10,497 nt of DNA from Planctomycetota bacterium (lineage in GTDB: Bacteria > Planctomycetota > B129-G9): contig QNCA01000024.1 of assembly GCA_003644325.1 (NCBI GenBank), positions 1 through 10,497 of the forward strand, in the 5' to 3' direction. Positions 7,115-10,497 of this stretch are shown here, one piece after another. A program made the translations under genes and the position numbers. How positions within the stretch are numbered: position 1 is the stretch's first letter; every line of letters begins with the position of its first letter. The notes beneath the pieces were generated by a model. It ran no database searches, was not told where the DNA came from, and worked only from the letters and a program-made list of their open reading frames with translations.

Positions 7115-8629
7115 ATGAAGGAAGAGTCTGCACATCCAGAGCGCGGCATCGAGGGCGAGGAAGCCCGTATCCTCGTTGTCGACGACGAGCCCGGCATACG
7201 CGAGGGTTGTCGCAAGATCCTCGTGTCCGAAGGCTACGATGTCGAGGTCGCGGAGGACGGGCTGCAGGGTCTGGCCGTGGCGACAAGGAAAGAGGAGCCT
7301 TTCGACCTTGTGCTGGCTGACCTGAAGATGCCGGGGATGGACGGCGTGGAGTTACTGGGCAAGATACGGGGGCACGACCCGGAGATTATAACCATAGTCA
7401 TAACCGCCTATGCAACGCTGGAGACCGCCATCCAGGCGACACGGCAGGGCGCTTACGGCTATCTGCCGAAGCCTTTTACGCCGGACGAGTTGCTGCTCTG
7501 CCTGCGAAAGGGCCTGGAGAAGCGGCGGCTGTCGCTCCAGGCAAAGCGCCTGCGAGAAGAGCGCGAGCGAAGCCTGCTGGAAATATGCAGCGAGCGCAAC
7601 AGATGTCATGCCATTATTAACTGCATGACCGACGGGCTGATAGTGGTCAACAGGGATGAGCAGTTTGCGATGGCAAACCCGGCGGCGCTGGCCATGTTTC
7701 AGATGCCGCGTATGCCCGAGGTCGGCACGCCGCTCGGGGAATGTGTCGATAACCCTGAACTGCTTGATGCGGTGCGCGGCTCACTCGCGGCCGAGGACCG
7801 GCGTTACGAGGTCCTGTCCAGGGAGATTCATCTGCGGGACGACAAGGTGGTCATTGCGAATATCGCGCCCTTCCTGGACAACGCCGGCTCCACCCTGGGC
7901 GCGGTGGTGATACTGAGCGACATAACCGAACTGAAACAACTGGAAAAGGCGAAGGCGGCTTTCATTTCGATGGTGTCGCATGAGTTGAAGTCGCCCCTCG
8001 CCGCGATAGAAAACTTTGCCGGACTCATCCTGGCCGGGACGTTCAAAGGCGACAAGGCAAGAGAAATATTGGAGCGTATCGAGAGCCGCGCCGAAAGCGC
8101 AAGAAAGATGATAGACGACCTGCTCAACTTCTCTGCGCTGGAAGCCGGGGCAGTCTGCCGGAAAAAGGAAAAAGTGATGCTGAAGGACGTCGTTGAAGAC
8201 GTGATAGCCGCGCAAAAGGGACTCGCGGACGCGAAAAAGGTCACACTGGATACGGCGCGGGTTAATTGCGACTCGTCGATACCGGCCGATAGAGACGATA
8301 TGGCCAAGGTGTTCAACAATCTGGTGTCGAACGCGATAAAATATAACAGGCGGGGAGGCCGGGTTGCGATAAGTTGCACCGATGACGGCGGCGCGGTGAA
8401 AATCAGGGTAAGCGACACCGGGGTCGGCATCTCTCCGGAGCACCTGGAGCACATTTTCGACGAGTTCTATAGAATCCACGACGAAGACACCAAAAGGATA
8501 AGCGGCACCGGCTTGGGGCTGGCAATCGTGAAGAAGATAGTCGATGCCTATCACGGGGAGATTTCGGTAGATAGTAAAATCGGCGAAGGTACGACTTTTA
8601 CCATTTTATTTCGCGGAGGCGAGCGATGA
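7115..8629 (+). CDS. Receiver-PAS-histidine kinase
   Basis: A 504-aa soluble signalling protein. The N-terminal receiver spans about residues 17-135: D23/D24, phospho-acceptor D69 (LADLKMPGMDG), T97 and K119 (LPKPF). A short helical linker leads to a PAS domain at about 160-275. Next come a HisKA domain with H289 (VSHELKSPL) and an ATPase domain with N-box (N401-N406), DTGVGIS near 435 and GTGLGLA near 465. The receiver-first order suggests that its kinase is set by phosphorylation from another kinase, most simply HydS, and it may then phosphorylate the single-domain regulator or an unseen target. Cysteines C158, C164 and C170 cluster at the PAS entry. No DNA-binding domain is present. Its stop overlaps the hydG start as ATGA, so the two are probably translationally coupled. 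The domain call is secure; the signal sensed by the PAS domain is unknown. Confidence 0.93.
   Translation: MKEESAHPERGIEGEEARILVVDDEPGIREGCRKILVSEGYDVEVAEDGLQGLAVATRKEEPFDLVLADLKMPGMDGVELLGKIRGHDPEIITIVITAYATLETAIQATRQGAYGYLPKPFTPDELLLCLRKGLEKRRLSLQAKRLREERERSLLEICSERNRCHAIINCMTDGLIVVNRDEQFAMANPAALAMFQMPRMPEVGTPLGECVDNPELLDAVRGSLAAEDRRYEVLSREIHLRDDKVVIANIAPFLDNAGSTLGAVVILSDITELKQLEKAKAAFISMVSHELKSPLAAIENFAGLILAGTFKGDKAREILERIESRAESARKMIDDLLNFSALEAGAVCRKKEKVMLKDVVEDVIAAQKGLADAKKVTLDTARVNCDSSIPADRDDMAKVFNNLVSNAIKYNRRGGRVAISCTDDGGAVKIRVSDTGVGISPEHLEHIFDEFYRIHDEDTKRISGTGLGLAIVKKIVDAYHGEISVDSKIGEGTTFTILFRGGER
8615..8619 (+). promoter_or_regulatory. Shine-Dalgarno for hydG inside the upstream kinase gene
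   Basis: GGAGG ends 6 nt before ATG 8626. The ATG shares bases with the kinase TGA (ATGA, 8626-8629), the usual arrangement for translational coupling. Confidence 0.8.
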
Positions 8630-10050
8630 AAAGCGCAACCATAACACAACAGCCGCGCATCGATGATTCTTTCATCGATGAGGCGAAGATAGACGGGATC
8701 CTCGCCCGCGCATCAAACCCGGACAAGGAGCACGTGCTGGAAGTGATAGAAAAGGCCAAAGAAATGAAAGGCCTTTCGATGGAAGAGACCGCTGTCCTGC
8801 TTCAGGCGCGCGACCCGGAACTCGACGAAATACTGTTCAAGACCGCCCGGAGCGTAAAGGAACACATCTACGGCAAGCGCCTGGTGCTTTTTGCGCCCCT
8901 CTACATTTCAAACTACTGCATCAACAACTGCCGCTATTGCGCTTTCAGGAAGGACAACACCGAACTGACGCGACGGGCGCTGAATCGGGACGAAGTCCGC
9001 GAAGAAACGGAAATACTGCTTCAGGAAGGCCACAAGAGGCTGCTCCTGGTCTTCGGAGAGCACCCGCAGAAATCCACGATGGAATACATCGGCGAATCCA
9101 TCGAATCGGTATATGCGGCGCGTGACGGCGAGTCATGCATCAGGCGCGTGAACGTCAACGCCGCCCCGATGACGGTGGACGAATTCAGGGAGTTGAAGAG
9201 TTTCGGGATAGGGACGTTCCAGTCGTTTCAGGAGACATATCACCGCGAAACCTACAAGGTGATGCACCCCTCCGGTCCGAAATCGGACTACAACTGGCGG
9301 GTAACCGCCATGGACCGCGCGTTTGAGGGCGGAATCGACGACATGGGCATAGGCCTGCTGTTCGGGCTTTACGATATCAGGTGGGAGGTGCTCGCTCTGC
9401 TGGCCCACTGCCACCACCTCGAGGAAAGACTGGGCGTCGGCCCGCACACTATCTCCGTGCCGCGCCTCGAGCCTGCCCTCAACGCGCCGGCGGCGAATAA
9501 TCCGCCGTACCTGGTCGATGATGAAACGTTCAAGCGCGTCGTGGCGATTATCCGCCTGGCGGTGCCCTACACGGGCATGATCCTGACCACGCGCGAGACG
9601 GCGGAGACGCGCAACGAGGTCTTCAGACTCGGCGTATCTCAAATCAGCGCAGGCTCCCGCACCTATCCCGGGGCATATAAGGAGCACAAGGAACACCTGC
9701 CGAAGGTGGAGCAGTTCACCATACACGACACGCGGCCGCTCGACGAGATTATCGGCGAGTTGTGCGCGGACGGCTTCGTGCCGAGTTTCTGCACCGCATG
9801 CTATCGTCTCGGCAGGACGGGGCACGATTTCATGTCGCTGGCCAAGCCCGGCGAGATACAGAACTTCTGCCTGCCGAACGCGCTGCTGACTCTCCGGGAG
9901 TACCTGGTCGATTACGCCTCGCCGCGCACGAGAGAACTCGGGGAAAAGGTGATAAAAGAGAAGTTGCGGGATGTTAACAAAAGGCTGCAAGCCAAGGCCG
10001 AAGGGCGCCTCGCCAGAATAGAGAACGGCGAACACGACCTCTATTTCTGA
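8626..10050 (+). CDS. hydG: [FeFe]-hydrogenase maturase HydG, radical-SAM tyrosine lyase
   Basis: HydG cleaves tyrosine to p-cresol and dehydroglycine and delivers Fe(CO)(CN) units for the H-cluster 2Fe subsite (family knowledge). At 474 aa it is the usual length. The radical-SAM cluster motif is C98-x3-C102-x2-C105 (CINNCRYC). The HydG-specific C-terminal auxiliary cluster motif FCTACYRLGRTGHDFM carries C389 and C392. This C-terminal motif separates HydG from the related ThiH, and the tyrosine-lyase-type core LLLVFGEHP is also present. The start is fixed by GGAGG at 8615-8619 and the ATGA overlap with the upstream kinase. Its place after the signalling genes ties maturation to the sensor module. 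The partners HydF (starting at 10407) and HydE (not in the window) would complete the pathway. Nothing in it looks broken. Confidence 0.97.
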   Translation: MKSATITQQPRIDDSFIDEAKIDGILARASNPDKEHVLEVIEKAKEMKGLSMEETAVLLQARDPELDEILFKTARSVKEHIYGKRLVLFAPLYISNYCINNCRYCAFRKDNTELTRRALNRDEVREETEILLQEGHKRLLLVFGEHPQKSTMEYIGESIESVYAARDGESCIRRVNVNAAPMTVDEFRELKSFGIGTFQSFQETYHRETYKVMHPSGPKSDYNWRVTAMDRAFEGGIDDMGIGLLFGLYDIRWEVLALLAHCHHLEERLGVGPHTISVPRLEPALNAPAANNPPYLVDDETFKRVVAIIRLAVPYTGMILTTRETAETRNEVFRLGVSQISAGSRTYPGAYKEHKEHLPKVEQFTIHDTRPLDEIIGELCADGFVPSFCTACYRLGRTGHDFMSLAKPGEIQNFCLPNALLTLREYLVDYASPRTRELGEKVIKEKLRDVNKRLQAKAEGRLARIENGEHDLYF

Positions 10051-10070
10051 ACTCGCGAAACGAGATATCC

Positions 10071-10331
10071 ATGGACGACTGCGTCATGCTGGGGATCCAC
10101 GTAACCGGGCGTGAAGAGCACGCCGCCGAGGCGCAGAAGGTTTTAACCGAGTACGGCTGCAACATCAAGACGCGCCTGGGACTGCATGCGGTCAATGAAA
10201 ACTTGTGCTCTTCGGCGGGCCTGATTCTTGTTGAAGTCTTCGGCGGCGAGTCCATAGCCGACGAGTTGACGCGGAGACTCGAATCCGTCAAGGGCATCGA
10301 GGTCAAGAAAATGGTCTTCGAGAACAAGTAA
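10071..10331 (+). CDS. TM1266-type putative iron-only hydrogenase system regulator
   Basis: An 86-aa protein of the small ferredoxin-fold (ACT/NikR-C-like) family usually found next to hydEFG and called a putative iron-only hydrogenase system regulator. Its biochemical role is not established. Visible family features are the opening LGIHVTGREEHAAE, the central GCNIKTRLGLH, a following NLCSSAGLILVEVFG, and a short C-terminal strand KKMVFENK. Cysteines C4, C30 and C46 are present, C30 and C46 in the conserved parts. It starts 20 nt after hydG; upstream there is only a weak purine-rich GAGA at 10062-10065, so translation may depend on hydG. It has no DNA-binding domain. Its position between hydG and hydF is typical of such operons and supports the call. 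Confidence 0.85.
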   Translation: MDDCVMLGIHVTGREEHAAEAQKVLTEYGCNIKTRLGLHAVNENLCSSAGLILVEVFGGESIADELTRRLESVKGIEVKKMVFENK

Positions 10332-10334
10332 CGT

Positions 10335-10357
10335 GTATCATCAAATCAAGTATCATC
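10335..10357 (+). repeat. Short direct repeat in the gap before hydF
   Basis: GTATCATC occurs at 10335-10342 and 10350-10357, a period of 15 nt, with a related ACTATCGTAC just after. This 75-nt gap is the most AT-rich part of the window. It might be an operator-like element or chance. I see no clear -35/-10 pair and no terminator in the gap. Confidence 0.3.
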
Positions 10358-10391
10358 GTGGACTATCGTACAGGGAAAGACCTGCTCAGCC

Positions 10392-10398
10392 GGAGAGG
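10392..10398 (+). promoter_or_regulatory. Ribosome-binding site of hydF
   Basis: GGAGAGG ends 8 nt before ATG 10407, good spacing that supports the start. A weak CTGC/GCAG stem (10382-10385 with about 10397-10400) could partly enclose it. Confidence 0.75.
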
Positions 10399-10406
10399 CA
10401 GCGCCA

Positions 10407-10497
10407 ATGGTCAGGGGAACACCCAAGGGCTTTCGCCTCCACATAGGATTATTCGGCCGGCGGAACGTCGGCAAATCGAGCCTGTTGAACGCTATCA
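10407..10497 (+). CDS. hydF: [FeFe]-hydrogenase maturation GTPase HydF, N-terminal part cut by the window edge
   Basis: HydF is the GTPase and scaffold that assembles the 2Fe subsite and loads it into HydA (family knowledge). Only the first 30 residues are visible. They include the HydF-like opening TPKGFRLHIGLFGRR and the GTPase P-loop GRRNVGKSS (about residues 17-25) followed by LLNAI. The double arginine before the P-loop and the preceding TPKG are typical of HydF, and the context (hydG, then the TM1266-type gene) agrees. It follows the TM1266-type gene by 75 nt and has a good Shine-Dalgarno. The dimerisation and Fe-S-binding domains are beyond the window. Confidence 0.92.
   Translation, partial: MVRGTPKGFRLHIGLFGRRNVGKSSLLNAI

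Noticed and set aside
1..10497. CRISPR arrays, tRNA or rRNA genes, insertion sequences
   Set aside because: I saw no regular repeats, no tRNA-like folds in the short gaps, and no transposase-like frames; the window is filled by hydrogenase-related genes.

Overview
The window is one stretch of an [FeFe]-hydrogenase gene cluster, with every gene on the + strand and short gaps or overlaps between them. It reads as a strictly anaerobic, H2-metabolising bacterium with a GC-rich genome (judged by eye). I cannot name the phylum. TAA, TAG and TGA all end genes here in the expected places, so the standard code applies. Both window edges cut genes: the N-terminal part of the first protein and most of HydF lie outside.

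Layout. (1) 104-2713 encodes a NuoF/HydB-type flavoprotein fused to a GltD/NfnB-type FAD and NAD(P) domain. Its family homology continues upstream to the window edge, through an in-frame TGA at 26-28. (2) 2750-4582 encodes the catalytic multi-cluster HydA. (3) 4628-6625 encodes a sensory [FeFe]-hydrogenase-like protein (HydS type) joined through an extra Fe-S domain to a histidine kinase. (4) 6681-7079 encodes a single-domain response regulator. (5) 7115-8629 encodes a receiver-PAS-histidine kinase. (6) 8626-10050 is the maturase gene hydG. (7) 10071-10331 encodes a small TM1266-type protein. (8) 10407 to the edge is the start of hydF.

How the parts fit. Genes 1 and 2 would form the NAD(P)H- and probably ferredoxin-linked hydrogenase; a HydC/NuoE-like subunit is not in the window. 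Genes 6 and 8 build the H-cluster; HydE is not in the window. Between them sits a three-protein phosphotransfer module whose input is a hydrogenase-like domain, suggesting that H2 or redox state is read out and fed back on the hydrogenase system. No DNA-binding or other classical output domain is encoded in the module, so its effector is unknown.

Points for a second look: the in-frame TGA at the start; the NuoF-GltD fusion with the usual C-terminal ferredoxin domain absent; TSCSPGW in place of TSCCPGW in the HydA active-site loop; the divergent H-cluster motifs and kinase linkage of HydS; the outputless signalling module; and a terminator-like hairpin over the stop codon of the response regulator.
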